From positions 1-64,000 of the forward strand of contig JAJKFJ010022637.1 of the NCBI GenBank assembly GCA_027382625.1: DNA of 64,000 bases, given 5' to 3'. Numbering within the stretch: position 1 is the stretch's first letter; every line of letters starts with the position of its first letter. The translations under genes and the position numbers were made by a program. Source of the DNA: Tetmemena sp. SeJ-2015 (taxonomy: Eukaryota; Ciliophora; Spirotrichea; Sporadotrichida; Oxytrichidae). Positions 36,561 through 48,660 of this stretch are shown here, piece by piece. The notes under the pieces are model-generated. The model saw only the letters and a list, made by a program, of their open reading frames with translations. It did not search any database and was not told the DNA's origin.

Positions 36561-37039
36561 CAGCAATTATCTAATAATCAGTTGTAGGTCTGTAAAATTT
36601 GCAAGCAAGCATCGATTTTTAAACTTATTATTAATTAGTATTCAGGTTAAGAAAGATTTACTAAGTAGCTGATTTTAAGAATTGAAATAAAAATAATATC
36701 ATAGGCTTCCAGGCTTAACACAAAACTTCTACAGTAATCATGAATGGCTTTAGCAAAGATAATTCAGAAAGCTTTCAGGCTATAATTTCAAGTCTCTAGC
36801 ATCAACAAATTTTTGCTTTTTAACTAATCTTTACCCTAAATTTTTAGTGAAATAAATCATCATTTTTCAATTTTATTCTCATCGCTTAATTAGGGAGGTT
36901 CCATGGACCCACTACCCCTTAATTTATTTAAATTTACACTTTAGAAATATATTTTTAAACTTTTAGAGAGAAATAATATTTAGCGATTAACTTTAAAATC
37001 AATCATTATGATATGTCTTTATAACTTTTCATCTACTTC

Positions 37040-37940
37040 ACTGCTGAGGATTGTAGAAGAAGCAGACAAGTATTTTTTTAAAATATAAATTAAGGTAAGA
37101 GAGAATGAAAATGGCCAAACAAATCCTGATTAAAGTAATTGTAGGATGCTGCACACAAAGTTCTAGTTTAGGTAGTTATAGTTTTGATATTGTGCTTGTG
37201 AGTGATTCTCAAAAATACCATATCCAGAAAATCTTATTTGATCAGAGCCCCTTAGTCATTTGTCCTTATCAAGTTCCCATTTCCACAATCCTTTGCCAAC
37301 CCAAAATCCGCAAACTTGAAAGTACAGTCCCTCGCTCTTCTTGATTGGACTCTGCCTTATAAAAGAGCCTCTGCTCTTTAGTTCGCTTTTTGTAGAGATG
37401 CAGAAGACTTGACAATGATGTTGTTCCCTTTGATATCTCTGTGCACGATACCTTGTGAGTGTAGATAGGCTAGGGCTTCAGCGAGCTGCCCAAAGATGAA
37501 CTGTAGCCTTTCTTCGCTACTCCACAAACTCAGTCCTACTTTAAAAATAAAATAAATATCCAAAAGAAGAGCTAGCTCTCTGCTTCTCTTGTTCACTCCA
37601 AAAGTCAGATAGTCTACCCACATCGCAATACTCCATCACCACAAAAAGACAGCCTTGATGTTGAAAGCTTTCTTTGAAACCAACAATGCTTCTATGATTG
37701 AGGTTGCTAAGGAGCCTCCTCTTCCAACCTCGCAAACTCTCCTCGGACTCCTTAGTTTCTTGGAAAGATGATCTTCACAGCAAAATCACTTCCTCTACAT
37801 ATTAATATAGTGGAATTTATTCTTACGTTCTGATCTCAGTAGCAACATAAATAAACATAAGCAAGGTAGACACGTCCAAAAGCGCCACTGCCGAGATGAC
37901 TATGGATGTCATATACATTTACTGTAGTAGGGAACTGCAT
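37040..37940 (-). pseudogene. Protein kinase, family B copy 1, lacking the C-lobe
   Basis: A different kinase family from copies A1-A4. Motifs: the Gly loop LGSGAFGRVYLA, DFAVKIIF, CLFVVMEYCDVGRL, the catalytic loop HSQGIVHRDIKGNNIIVKS and FADFGLAKDCGNGN. After the DFG the frame stays open in Gln-tolerant code but shows no activation segment or C-lobe, so it is probably truncated. An intron after the Gly loop and another near 37545-37565 are visible. It lies antisense in the gap between surface-protein A segments 2 and 3. Start ATG 37938-37940. Confidence 0.6.
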
Positions 37941-38082
37941 CAAACCTCAAATTTTGCCTGATAGAAAACTTTTCAAATTTAAAATAAAAGTAATTGATTT
38001 TGGATTATCTACCTTAATGAATTCAACTCTACTCTAACTTGGATAGAATAACTATTTGTTTTATTCTTTCCATCAGTCTCGA

Positions 38083-38275
38083 TTCCTACTGGGTGAACAT
38101 GAACCTAAGAGTGAACTACGGCAACTACATTATGCTGAATGGGTGGCAGGGCAACAGTTGGTTCAACATTGCGCCTTCATTCACAATCGAAATGCTCACC
38201 AACACCACAGCAGGCTACACTGTTCCTCTTTATAACGATACCACCCTCACAATCGAGATGAGTGGGGCATAACAA
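38083..38275 (+). repeat. Near-identical second copy of the LamG half-domain
   Basis: About 190 bp repeat 34783-34975 with only a few mismatches (for example CTGAGAG versus CTAAGAG). Both start at TTCCTACTGG and end at GGGGCATAACAAG. After that the copies diverge. This copy is preceded by kinase B copy 1 and followed by segment 3. Confidence 0.9.
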
Positions 38276-38324
38276 GAAACAAATCATTCATACCTATCAC
38301 TAATAGATTCTTAATGAATCTTCT

Positions 38325-38460
38325 GATGACTGCCCAGCCGGATAGTTTGCTTTTAATAACTCAGGAAGTCTAGTATGCTCAGCTTGTGGCTCTAATTGCA
38401 AAAACTGCTCCTCTGCTTCCGTTTGTAGACAGTGCTTCGATTGCTACTACTTAAATCTTT
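38325..38460 (+). CDS. Large surface protein A, germline segment 3 (short Cys repeat piece)
   Basis: The first 44 bp (38325-38368) repeat the end of segment 2 with one mismatch; the piece then continues as LVCSACGSNCKNCSSASVC and CRQCFDCYYLN. The end (about 38405-38455) is repeated, with divergence, at the start of segment 4, sharing AGTGCTTCGAT and CTACTACTTAAAT. The overlaps allow a continuous reading frame across both gaps. Confidence 0.65.
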
Positions 38461-39379
38461 AACCTAAGAGTAGCTTAATAGCTATATTTTAATTTGCAAA
38501 GAATTATTGTATAAATTAAATTTGAATATTCCAAAGAATTTAATTCTAAATCAAAACAAATTAAATTAATATACTAAATGAAATAAAATGAATTAGTTGA
38601 AACTATTTTTAAGAATAATTAATTCAGAATACAATTTTGAGAACTTTAATTCCTTGCAACTTTTTATATTTATTTTTTTGCAGACAAAGATTTTATAGAT
38701 GCAATATTATTTGAAGTAGACATTTAGTTTGAGAAGAATGATAGCTGAAAATATCTTTAGCAGAGAGATGATAAGATTATTATAAAAATGGAAACTTATC
38801 TGTATTTAATATAATTAATTAAGCTACCCAAGGTGATTAAGCCATTTTATCCATGATAAATTTATAGAATTTTTTATTTTTTAGTCACCCATAGATTTGG
38901 AATTATTTGTTTTTATTAATAAGTATTAAAAATTAACTTAAACTTTTTCATCAACGATATTGTAATATCATAAGGATAAATTTCAGATATAAACAAATAA
39001 AGAGCTATATTTCATTTATTTTTAATGCTTAACTAAACAAGATTTCAAATTATAATGATAGAGTTGTTATTTTAGAGAATTTTTTTCAAACTTCTTAAAT
39101 TAAAATTATCATCTAAGAGTAATAGTTGGAGAAGTAGTATTGTATTTTTAATTTAAATTAAGCTAGCTAGAAAGAAATATCAATTTATCTCAGAATATCT
39201 TTTCAAGTAGGAAGGTTCTAGATTCTTCTCACCTCAAAAAGGAAGATATTAATGAATGCTTGAATCTAATTATGTTCAGTTAAATAAAGCTCTTCAATTC
39301 CTTGAGGTACTTTTGGTTGCTGGTAACTATTTGGAATTTCATGAGTCTTGCCTTTGAGGGCAAATAAAAATATATGATA
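38461..39379. other. AT-rich spacer
   Basis: No coding frame, RNA gene or repeat is recognised in this very AT-rich stretch between segment 3 and the second family-B kinase remnant. Confidence 0.5.
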
Positions 39380-40344
39380 ATTACTAAATCTATTAGTGTT
39401 TTCCTTTAATGCATCTTTCATTCTTCAGAAAAGATGGCCTATTAGTCTCTTTTATGAGTGACTCAGCTTTAGTCCCTGGTAAGAAATTGTAAAAGGGAAT
39501 AGCAATAATCAGACATAGTGCAGACAGTAGGTCTATCGATTAGGCTTTTCTTTGCTTTGGTGAGTATGGTTTATTTGAACCTTTAAAAGGTATGATCCTA
39601 ATAATATGAAGTACAGCAGCAATTCTAGAGCTCAAATGTCAACTTTCGCATCGAAAGGTTGTTTTTAGCATTTCTGAGTAATTATAAATAAACCATATAA
39701 AGTTCTTACAAGCAATGAGGGAACCATTTACATTTCGAAGCCAGTCCGCAAGTTTAAAGGTAAACTCTCTGCCAAAGTCAGGTTTGACACTGTTTTTAAA
39801 GAGAGTCTGTTGAGATGAAGACTACTTGACTAGGATGTTGTCTCCTTTCACATCCTTGTGCACTATCTGTTTTGAGTGAAGGTAGCACAAGCCTTCACAA
39901 AAAGTTGCTGGAAGATGTGTTTCAGATCCTCTTCGATGTTCAACCTCACCCCATTTAAAAACAAAAATTAATATCCAAAAGTAGGTCTAGAATTGCTCTA
40001 CTTATTCTTTTACCAGAAGTCAGAAAGTTGTCCATCGTCGCAAAGTACCATGATGAAGAAAAGATTGTAATGTTGAAAGAAGCTTTCTTAGAACTAAACT
40101 ATGTTCTCATGTTTGAGGCTACTAAGGATCCGAGACTCTTCTTCTAGCCTCGCAAACTCTGCTCGAACTCCTTAGGTTTTCCTTTAGATGATCTTGACAG
40201 CATAGTCAGTTCTTCTATAAATGTTTATTTATCTTTCAATCTTACGTGCTGAGTTCAGTCGCAATTTAAATTAATTATAGCAACATAAACTCTCCCAAAA
40301 GCCCCGCTGCCGAGATGGTTTTGGATAATGTATCCATTGACCAT
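39380..40344 (-). pseudogene. Protein kinase, family B copy 2, catalytically degenerate
   Basis: Homologous to family B copy 1: the Gly loop LGSGAFGRVYVA, DYAVKII and LFFIMVLCDDGQLSDFW are readable. In the catalytic region HRD is replaced by HKD (IVHKDVKGDNILV) and the DFG position reads ADWLRN. The order of pieces needs several frame changes. It is either a pseudogene or a pseudokinase. Start ATG 40342-40344; the 3' end is unclear. It lies antisense in the gap between segments 3 and 4 of surface protein A. Confidence 0.5.
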
Positions 40345-40497
40345 TAGTGGAAACTACATTCGAACCTCAAAAACTTGGCGAAAACTGTTGTACTTATAAA
40401 GTTTATAGAAATTAATTATTATTTTCTGCTAACTTACAATTCAATTTATTACCAACTAGAATCAAATTAAAATTTATTGGAAAATATTACAACTCAA

Positions 40498-43315
40498 AAT
40501 TGCTCCTCAGCATCGAATTTAGATAGTGCTTCGATGGCTACTACTTAAATCCAGTGACTCAGACTTGCTCATCCACTTGTGCAACAGGCTATTATCCACA
40601 GCCTAGCTCGGTATGTGGGTAATGTCCAAGCAATTGCAATATCTGTTCTGACTCTCTTAAATAGGTATCAAAAAATTATAAAGCCTTAGTTTGTTTTAAT
40701 ATTTTACATGCAGCACTTGTGCCACGAATTATGTATTGCTGCAAGACAAATCAAGTTGCTTGGCTGGAACAGCATGTCCAGTTGGTTATTATTTAGATTC
40801 AGCCACTTCAACTTGCATTCTTTGTAGAACAGAGTGCTCAGCCTGTACAAATGCAAATGTATGCACTTCATGTAAAATGGGCTATTCTCTAGCTGCAGGA
40901 GTTTGCGGCAGTACCTGCGGAAACTCACTTCGCCAAGGCTACGAAGAATGTTTTAAAATTCTTAAAATGTGATGATGGGAATGTGGTAAGTGGTGATGGT
41001 TGTGATTCAACCTGCAAAGTCGAGAGTAAATTTATCTGCTACTAGGGAAATAGTGCAAAAGACAGTTGCTTCTGTGACCCAGACTTCATTCTCGCTTAAT
41101 GGACTGATAACTGGGGAACTATCTCATTAGTTTTCGGATAACCCCTTTACTATTGGAATGTTATTAGCCCTAAAAGTAGTGATCCCTCAACTTTCTGCTC
41201 ATAGATCTTAGATCCAAGCTCATTAGCCAGCTTAGGATCAACTTATGAATGCTCAATAACCATTAGCGAGAATAATTAGACCACTATCTTACAATTCAAT
41301 CCTTTGAATAACTCAAATGTATTATTGTAGTAGCAGTAGGAGGTGACTCAACTATTTCATCAAGCTCTTAGAGTTTCGCAAGTACAATCACATTCATTTC
41401 TGGAGTTTTAAGAGTAAATAATGACTGCAACGCAACAGGAATACCTTTAACATATGCTATTCAGAATGAAGCTCTGGAAACCCCTCTTGTACTGTTCAGT
41501 TACTCATCGGGAACTACGAGCATAGGCTCATGTGCATCAGATTACACCATAAGTATTCATCAAGGCAAGGGGTTCACAAAAAGAAATATTGCTGTGGCAT
41601 GGACTGCTATTACTTTAGTTCTTTAATTTTGAGTTTTTATTTTCCAACAGATTCTAGCACCCTATCAAGTTTACAGTCAAATATATTTGACGGCTGCCTT
41701 AATCAAATGATTTGTACTTTGCCTGCAGCTACAGTATAGAGTCTAGCCTCAAAAACTCTTTCTGTTAAGGTGACTGTAACTAATTTCCTAAGTCTCTCAG
41801 GTACAAATCAGACCTAACTCACTTTCTTAAGTTCGAAGAAGCTTGAAATTATAGACTTACCTGACATAGCTAATTTCGTGATTTAAATTAGCAACTAGCT
41901 CTATCCGAGAGCTAGAATCCCATACTGCCAAGCTGATTCTAAATCAAACATCAACTCTGATCAGTAAAGTATCACCTTCACTTGCGAGATCTACAATAAC
42001 TCTGCACCTACTACCAAGACTCTTCTCACTAACTGCATTATTCCTTAGAGTTTTATGCTTCTGACCAGCACATATACAGTGAGAGTTTATTTAACTTAAA
42101 TTAAGTAGTATGAGTTAATGCTACATTGCCTTCTTAATCAAGTTATTTCTAGACTAAAAATGTTTTTGTCCAACCCAGATAGCCTGATATCTAAATTGCT
42201 TCCATTTAATTTGCTATATGTTTAGTGAATTTATGGTTGCAATAGAAATTTCAATCCAGATGAGACTTTCTTTTTGAAGGTTTTCCACAATAATCTTTAA
42301 GCTAACACTTAGTATGAATAATCTTTATTATGTATGCTTGGAGTTGTATTGATGTAGCAACAGGTTCCACTTGTTTCTCAAGATAATATTCTTACATTCA
42401 AATTGGAAACACCTAAACTATTTCTTTGGCCAAAGGCCTATTTTTCTATGGTTAGGCTTATGAATTCACAGTAATAGCAAACGATGTGATCTCAAAAACT
42501 AGTGATTCTATGTCTTGTTAGATGACTTCAGCCTAAAAAGGTTAAAATATCTTGCAAATGGCGATTATTAGCGAGAGCATTTACTCAGGATTCATAGATT
42601 TCATGAGACAGAGAAATGCCTTCAAGGCCTATGCTTTAAATGCTTCATCCGCAGTTACTAATATAATATTTTAGTTTAGATTCTTCTTCCCACAGCGACT
42701 TATACTTGGAAGATTTAAGACTCTTCGATGAATCAAGTATCATCTAGTTTACTCTCTACTTATTCAAACTCTATGGATGTCAAGTCTATATCACTTACTC
42801 CTACTACTGACTATGTAGTCTATACAAATAAATTTTTATTAAAGAGTCTCAGTTCAAGCGTCGGTCAGCAATTACTGGGGCTATGCTAATCTAACATTAA
42901 GAAGTCAGCCGGATATATCTGCTGAGTTTAGAGTTCAGCCCATATCTGGGATGGCTCACTCTACACAATTTACAATGTTTGCCTCTACTTAGCTGATTGT
43001 AGAACCAATGAACACTTACGTTTTTGGATACATAGACCCTTCAGATCAAACTACCAAAAGGCCTGTCAAATAAAAATCCATCAAGAGGTTTAAGTATAAA
43101 TATCTGTTTTTAAGAGGTGGATTTAACTTACTCTACCAGCACCACTTAATGGAGGAACGAGCCTCACTTGCTACGTTGACATCATTTCTAAAATTAAATA
43201 ATTCATTTAACCTAATGGTGTGACTAGAACGTATAAGCAAGTAGTCACTATTTCATAGCCTACTCTCTCAGTATCAGATTTCGATTCCTAAGTTCAGAAT
43301 GCAGTTAAAAAAATA
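40498..43315 (+). CDS. Large surface protein A, germline segment 4 (Cys repeats, CDDGN module, REJ-like region)
   Basis: The segment continues the Cys repeats (CFDGYYLNPVTQTC, CSACTNANVCTSC), then a module with the motif CDDGNVVSGDGCDSTC typical of DUF4215-type repeats, then a long Ser/Thr/Asn-rich region that in part resembles REJ domains (FRVQPISGMAHSTQFTMFA, TYVFGYIDPSD). It ends abruptly near 43315 after VQNAV, where the paralog at 54500 continues for about 500 more residues to a membrane helix. So this gene is C-terminally truncated, or its last segment lies elsewhere. Many frame changes imply further interruptions; one clear case is at 40949-40970. Confidence 0.65.
40949..40970 (+). other. 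IES-like interruption, pointer TGT, 19 nt removed
   Basis: TGT at 40949-40951 and 40968-40970 flank a 16-nt AT-only-like spacer. Removing 19 nt gives GYEECDDGN, restoring the conserved CDDGN motif. The ends are not GT-AG. Confidence 0.75.
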
Positions 43316-43361
43316 ATTTGCTATAACAATCAAATTTTAAGATTTAGAGAAAATCATAATC

Positions 43362-45555
43362 ATGAAAGATAAAAATAGATCTCCAAATATAAAAATGTAA
43401 ACTTGCTTCTCTTCGATAGGATAGACACAAGGAATTTATTGACACCCCTCAATTCTAATAATTTTATCAATACTTGCCTTTGCATCTTAAGCTAGTGCAT
43501 AAAATACTACTTAAGCATGGGCTTCAAATGGAATCATAGCTGAGTATTTGGTAGATCTAGGCTCTGATGTAGGTATCAGTGGTTTAGAATTTAATTATTG
43601 GCTACGCCCTAAGATAAATACCACAGCAGCAGGAACTATAACTTACCTAAAGCTCCTAGCATAGATTGAAATGGCTTAAATTTTATTTTTACATGTATGC
43701 GGGATCTACGAATGGCACAAATTACCTGTCAGCTAAATATTCAGGGAACACCCTATACACTCAAATTCCTTTAGCTACTGCGTCAACTTGGATAAACATT
43801 AATATAAGAATCTACTTTACCACTTACATATTGATTAATGGTTGGGTAGGAAATTTGGTGGCAAACTCAAACCCTGACTTCACGATGATGTTCAACTATC
43901 CCAATCTCTTCTTGAACTATACAGCTGATTTTCTTTAGAATCCCGACTCATTGTATGTTCATATGGCTGAATTTCGTGTCTTTGAGCTTGATACAGGTTA
44001 TTCATGGACTCAATTTTTTAAGTAGTACGCAGGGATATGGCCTAATTTAGGCACATTTTATAATCAAAGACAATATGTTACTGCCTATAACAATTTGATC
44101 TTCTACGAGACCACTAACCCTCTATATAACATGAGTATTGGCTCTAATTCGGTGACCTTTCCAGTTTTGACTTGCCCATACGGATAATCAATTGCAGCTA
44201 ACGGCACTTGCGTGAAATGCAGCATTACTAACTGCTCAGTCTGTCCAGCTTCCACTTCATCCTTTAATAATTCGATGTGCAGAGTATGTGATAACACTAA
44301 AACGAATTGCACAGTAAATAAAACTTGCCCTCCTGACTATTACAATAGCAATGGAATATGCTACAGGTGCCCTGTTGGCTGTGCCACTTGTATTAGTGGT
44401 AAGAACTGTACTAAAATAAGTTATATATCTTAAAAGTTAGAGAAGTAATATAAAAATTTTACTTGCGATACTGGGCTTAACATAGTGGCGAATTTAACAG
44501 CTTAAGTTTGCAAGTGCTAAGACGGAAATTTTGGCACTCCGGATTATACTACCGATAATCTTGTGTGCACAGCTTGCAATTCGGCTTGCAGAACTTGTGA
44601 TTATACTTCCACTAATTGCACTGCTTGCACAGCACCTAAGTTCTTATACTCTAGCACTTGCATATCTAATTGCACAAATCAGACGATACCATCTTACGCA
44701 AACAATACTGACAGAGTGTGCTATCCATGTGGAAAGTATTGCAACTATTGTAGCAATTCCACAACATGCATATATTTTAATTAATTCTAAATGCACTGAC
44801 TGCTAGAATGATGTTAATCTAACTACCTACAACTTTAATGGCGAGTGTGCTACAACCTGCCCTACAAACTCCATTCTAAATGCACCAACCAGAATTTTAT
44901 TATAAATAGGATCTAATAAATTTGCAATTAGTGTGGACCAAACTGTACTGCATGTTCAGGACTCATTTCAAACTGTACTCTTTGCGATTCAACTACTGTC
45001 CTAAATGGAAATGTTTGTATCCCTTCTTGTCCAATTGGAAAATATGCAGATCCCACAGCTACCTGCTAAACTTGTCCTACTTAATGTGTTGCCTGTCAAT
45101 CTTAGTCTTATTGCACTCAGTGCATCACCAACTATTACTTTGTAAACTATCAATGCTAAAATACCTGTCCTAATGGATATTTTGCCGACACCTCATAAGG
45201 AACTTATAATTATTTTTGCAGAAGCTGCCCTTCAGGGTGTGCTACTTGCACCAACGGAAAATTGTGTACAGCTTGCTCCACAAACCTAAACTTGGACTCT
45301 TCTTTCTCAGGAATTATTTTTTTAACCGTTTAGCTTTGTGTCTAGAAATGCTAGGATGGAAAATACAATACCACAGCCGGAGGCAATTGCTTAACCTGTA
45401 AATCTAACTGTAGATTTTGTAAACTACTTCACCAAATTAGATAATCATTTTTATAAAACTGATGATTTACTAGTTCTTCAAACTGCCAAAGATGTTTCCC
45501 AGGCTTCTATCTAGACAAAACTACTTAAAACTGTGTGGCTGCTTGTCCGACAGGT
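43362..45555 (+). CDS. Large surface protein B, N-terminal germline part
   Basis: A paralog of surface protein A. ATG 43362 gives a basic leader and a signal peptide (ILSILAFASQASAQ), joined after removal of an 18-nt interruption containing TGA. Next come a LamG-like domain (GLEFNYWLRPK, NIRIYFTTYILINGWVGN, AEFRVFELDTGYSWTQF) and furin-like Cys repeats (CSITNCSVCPAS, CPVGCATCISGKNC, CRTCDYTSTNCTAC, CGKYCNYC). It breaks off after NCVAACPTG near 45555, followed by about 200 bases of decayed Cys-repeat-like reading. The matching continuation begins at 51984. Confidence 0.75.
43433..43454 (+). other. IES-like interruption, pointer AATT, 18 nt removed
   Basis: AATT at 43433-43436 and 43451-43454 flank 14 bases that include the in-frame TGA. 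Removing 18 nt joins the leader (ending TQG) to ILIILSILAFASQASAQ, completing a plausible signal peptide. Confidence 0.65.
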
Positions 45556-46049
45556 AATACAATATTAATTCTGCTAAGTTATTTTCTGATAGAATTTAGT
45601 TTACTTTTGAAAGATGTTTATGGATTTTCCAAAGCTTAAATTTTAAAATTTGCTAGACCGTGCTCAAATAGCTTCAAATTTTTGGGGAAAAGTTGCTCTT
45701 TGGATTCAAACTTATTGGCCCAAATCTAAGCTTTGCGTTAAAAAACTTGCCCCAGTGGAACTTTTTAGTAAAATATTTAGGGAAAAAAAATTTTAAAAAT
45801 TCCCATTTTTCTTTGAAAATAATTAATTTTGGACCCCCTTTTAATAAATTTGAATAAACCCTTAAAAAAAGGAAAAACCATCACCCCATAAAAGTCGTCT
45901 GAATTTTTTTCCCCCAACTACTTGTTATAAATGAGGCAAAAAATTTATTTATTTTTTGGGTTTCTGCTGATTGGTGAAAGTGCCTAAATTAAGGGTCTTA
46001 TTTTTTTTCTTCTCTTGTAAACAAATTAAATTTATTTCTCAACATTTAT

Positions 46050-48660
46050 AAGTTGTTTGTTTTAAAAGTTACTTCTTCCTTGGTTTTGTTTTAGCTCTTC
46101 GATTATTTTCCCTGACTGCGACGAAAACTAAATTTGGAAGAATCCCTTTGTCCTCGAACTTCTTCCTCTCATCTATTGATACTGACTTTCCGAATTAACT
46201 TTTAAATGAGTTTGATTACTTTAAAAGAGCCCTATCTGAATTGGTGTTGTAGCCACAACTTTTCCCCCAGGATTCAGCATCAAAACACCACGGGCCCTTT
46301 TAAAAAATTTCTTTCAAAGTTTTCCATAGTGATTCCTCCTTGAAATTTGTCATCCCTATCTGTTTAAACTATTTTTATACTTGTCATGAGTGCCCCTTTC
46401 CTAAAGAAAATTTAAAGGGAATGTGCTTCGCAAATTTTTAAAATTAAATTTAAAATTTAGTGTGATCTTTTCTTTTGGATTGTTTTTAAAATATTTTATG
46501 TCCCCTCCAAGATTTACGGGGATTCCAGAACATACTCGATTTTCACTTTAAATAAAGAATTTTAGTTTGCCCAAAGTGTTTTTATAAAAATCCTTTGAAT
46601 CCCTGGATCGAAAAGTTCCCACTGAACAAATAGCTTTAAGCCCAGAGCCCATGCCCCATACCCCAAAATTTTTTCCTTGGACAACTTTAAATGGATGAGC
46701 TGAAATTATTTGATCGTACTCATCTACGATTGTGATTTCATGAGTATTCTTTTATCCATAAAAGTTTTTTTGGTTTCAATACTTAAATTTATTCCTAGAG
46801 GGAGGAGCTATCTCTGTGCCAAAGTTTTCAAAATACCCAATTCCCAAATACTAAAATGAGAACCCTTTTTTCCTTTTTTAAATTTCCAGTTTTTTCCAAG
46901 GGGTTTAAAAATTTAAAAACCCCCAAGTTTTTCCAAAAAGGGGAAAGTGGGAAAAATGACTTTGGGGAATAGTGCTCTTGAGCAACTCAGAACTATTCCC
47001 CCCAACCAAATCGTTGATGGAATTTTAAATTTATGCTTGAAATTTCTCAAAAAACTTTCTCTCCTTTTTCAAAAATTTTGCATCATCTCTTCAAGGGATT
47101 TTTTCCCCTTTTTTTTTAAATTTTAAAAGTCTTTAAATTGTTTTTTTTAAAAAAATTTTAATTTTTTGGGTGTTGCATTTTTTGCATTTTTTCCAAACCC
47201 GTTTAGTAGGGGTATTGGATTTTGCGCTTTTTTAAAATTCCTTTTCACCCAAATTTTTGTTCATCGATTTTCTAAAATGTTAATTATTTTTCTTTTAAAA
47301 TTTTTTAATGATTAAAATTTGGGGGAGGCATTTCAAAAAGGAAGTTTAAATTTTAAATTTTCTTATTAAATAAGAGTAAAGAGAATATTCTTTTTCTAAA
47401 TAGATCAAGTAGTTAAATCAAATATGATGTAGGGATAAGAAAGAACTTATACTTTTGATAGAAATTCTATCAATCCCCTTGCTTTGATCGTGAGCAAAAA
47501 TTTTTCCAAAATTTTTAATAAACCCGGCCCAAAAAAAAATTTTTTTAGGGTTTACTAAAGTTTAATTGAGATTCGATTTAAAGAAAACCCTAGTTTATTA
47601 TTTTGCTCTTTTTTAAAATTTTTAGTGTTTTATCCAGCTAATTATTGTTCTAAAAAGAGAAAAGGGAAAATTGATTCTTTTAAGTAATCCTATGAAATGA
47701 GATTTTGTTTAAAATATCATTGTCCTGAAGATATCAAATTAAGCAAAAAGTATTTTTATTGGAGGGGTTTCTTTGAAAGACTCTTGAGTCTTTCTAAAAT
47801 TTTTAGGGCAGTCAAAAATGGATAGGTGTAAAAAATGGAAACCCTTCGGGCAAATTTGGAAAAATTTTAAAAATTTTTTATAAATTGTTAAATTTTAAAA
47901 TTAATTTAAACCCCCTTTTATTCTTTAACTTATTTTACCCCCAATTTTTGTTTGGGAAAAGAATTTTATCTTTTTCTAATTTGTATTTTTGGGCGGCCTC
48001 GGGAAGGATTACAAAATTTTTTCCATCAGTGATTTATGAACTTAGAGTTTGATTCCTATCTCTAACTCATTGTAATTCTGAAGTATAAATTTCGAGACTT
48101 TAGCTTGTTGATACTTAGTCTCTTTATTTTAAGGAGCTATCAACTCCGATGACTATTTCTCTTCATTCTCTAATTTTTCAGCATCGTTTTTTTCTTCCAT
48201 GTAAAAGTGTGATAGATATTTCAAGAGTTCATCTTACTAGTCCTTCAAAGAAGCAACAAAAAAGTATTTTTTTTTTGAATCTTTTATCTCTTGACTCAAA
48301 ATTTAAATCTCTGATTTCTTCAGACTCATATTCTGAGAGGGATGAATTTGAGTAGTTTATGATTTTTAATATCCTTCATTGTAAGTTTGAATCCCTTAGT
48401 TAATTTTTTAAAAGGGTGTCTATCGCTTCTTAGTTTGGGTGAAATCCAGAAAATTCTCTTGCTTCAAGAAAAAAATTAATCACATTTGAATACTTACTTC
48501 TTTTTTTCCCAAACTTTATTTTCTTAGATTGTTTGATGGTTTAACCCCTTGTTTTGTTTTTACGACTCTTGTGAAATCTTCATCCTCATAACTAGACTCA
48601 TCATCACACCCCAAGGGGTCATCACTGTCATAGTCCCCTGCTCCTCTTTCTTTTATATTT
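46050..48660 (-). CDS. Hypothetical gene in poor-quality sequence
   Basis: Although the block is full of homopolymer runs, several minus-strand pieces clearly read as protein. They include an acidic N-terminal part (GAGDYDSDDPLGCDDESSYE near 48620), a helical segment (HFYMEEKNDAEKLENEEK near 48190), a central segment (THEITIVDEYDQIISAHPF then VWGMGSGLKAICSVG near 46650-46750), and a C-terminal part (WCFDAESWGKSCGYNTNSD and VSIDERKKFEDKGILP, ending PNLVFVAVRENNRRAK near 46090). Frames change often, as expected of sequencing errors. No domain is recognised. It could be an accessory gene of the transposon or an unrelated gene. Confidence 0.4.

Noticed and set aside
24590..43315. Scrambled or inverted order of surface-protein segments
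   Set aside because: All recognised segments of protein A are in protein order on the plus strand; only the kinases are on the opposite strand, and they are separate genes.
44531..44806. 91-aa ORF rich in Ile/Leu/Ala
   Set aside because: It is the out-of-frame reading of the Cys-repeat region of surface protein B; the Cys frame shows regular furin-like spacing.
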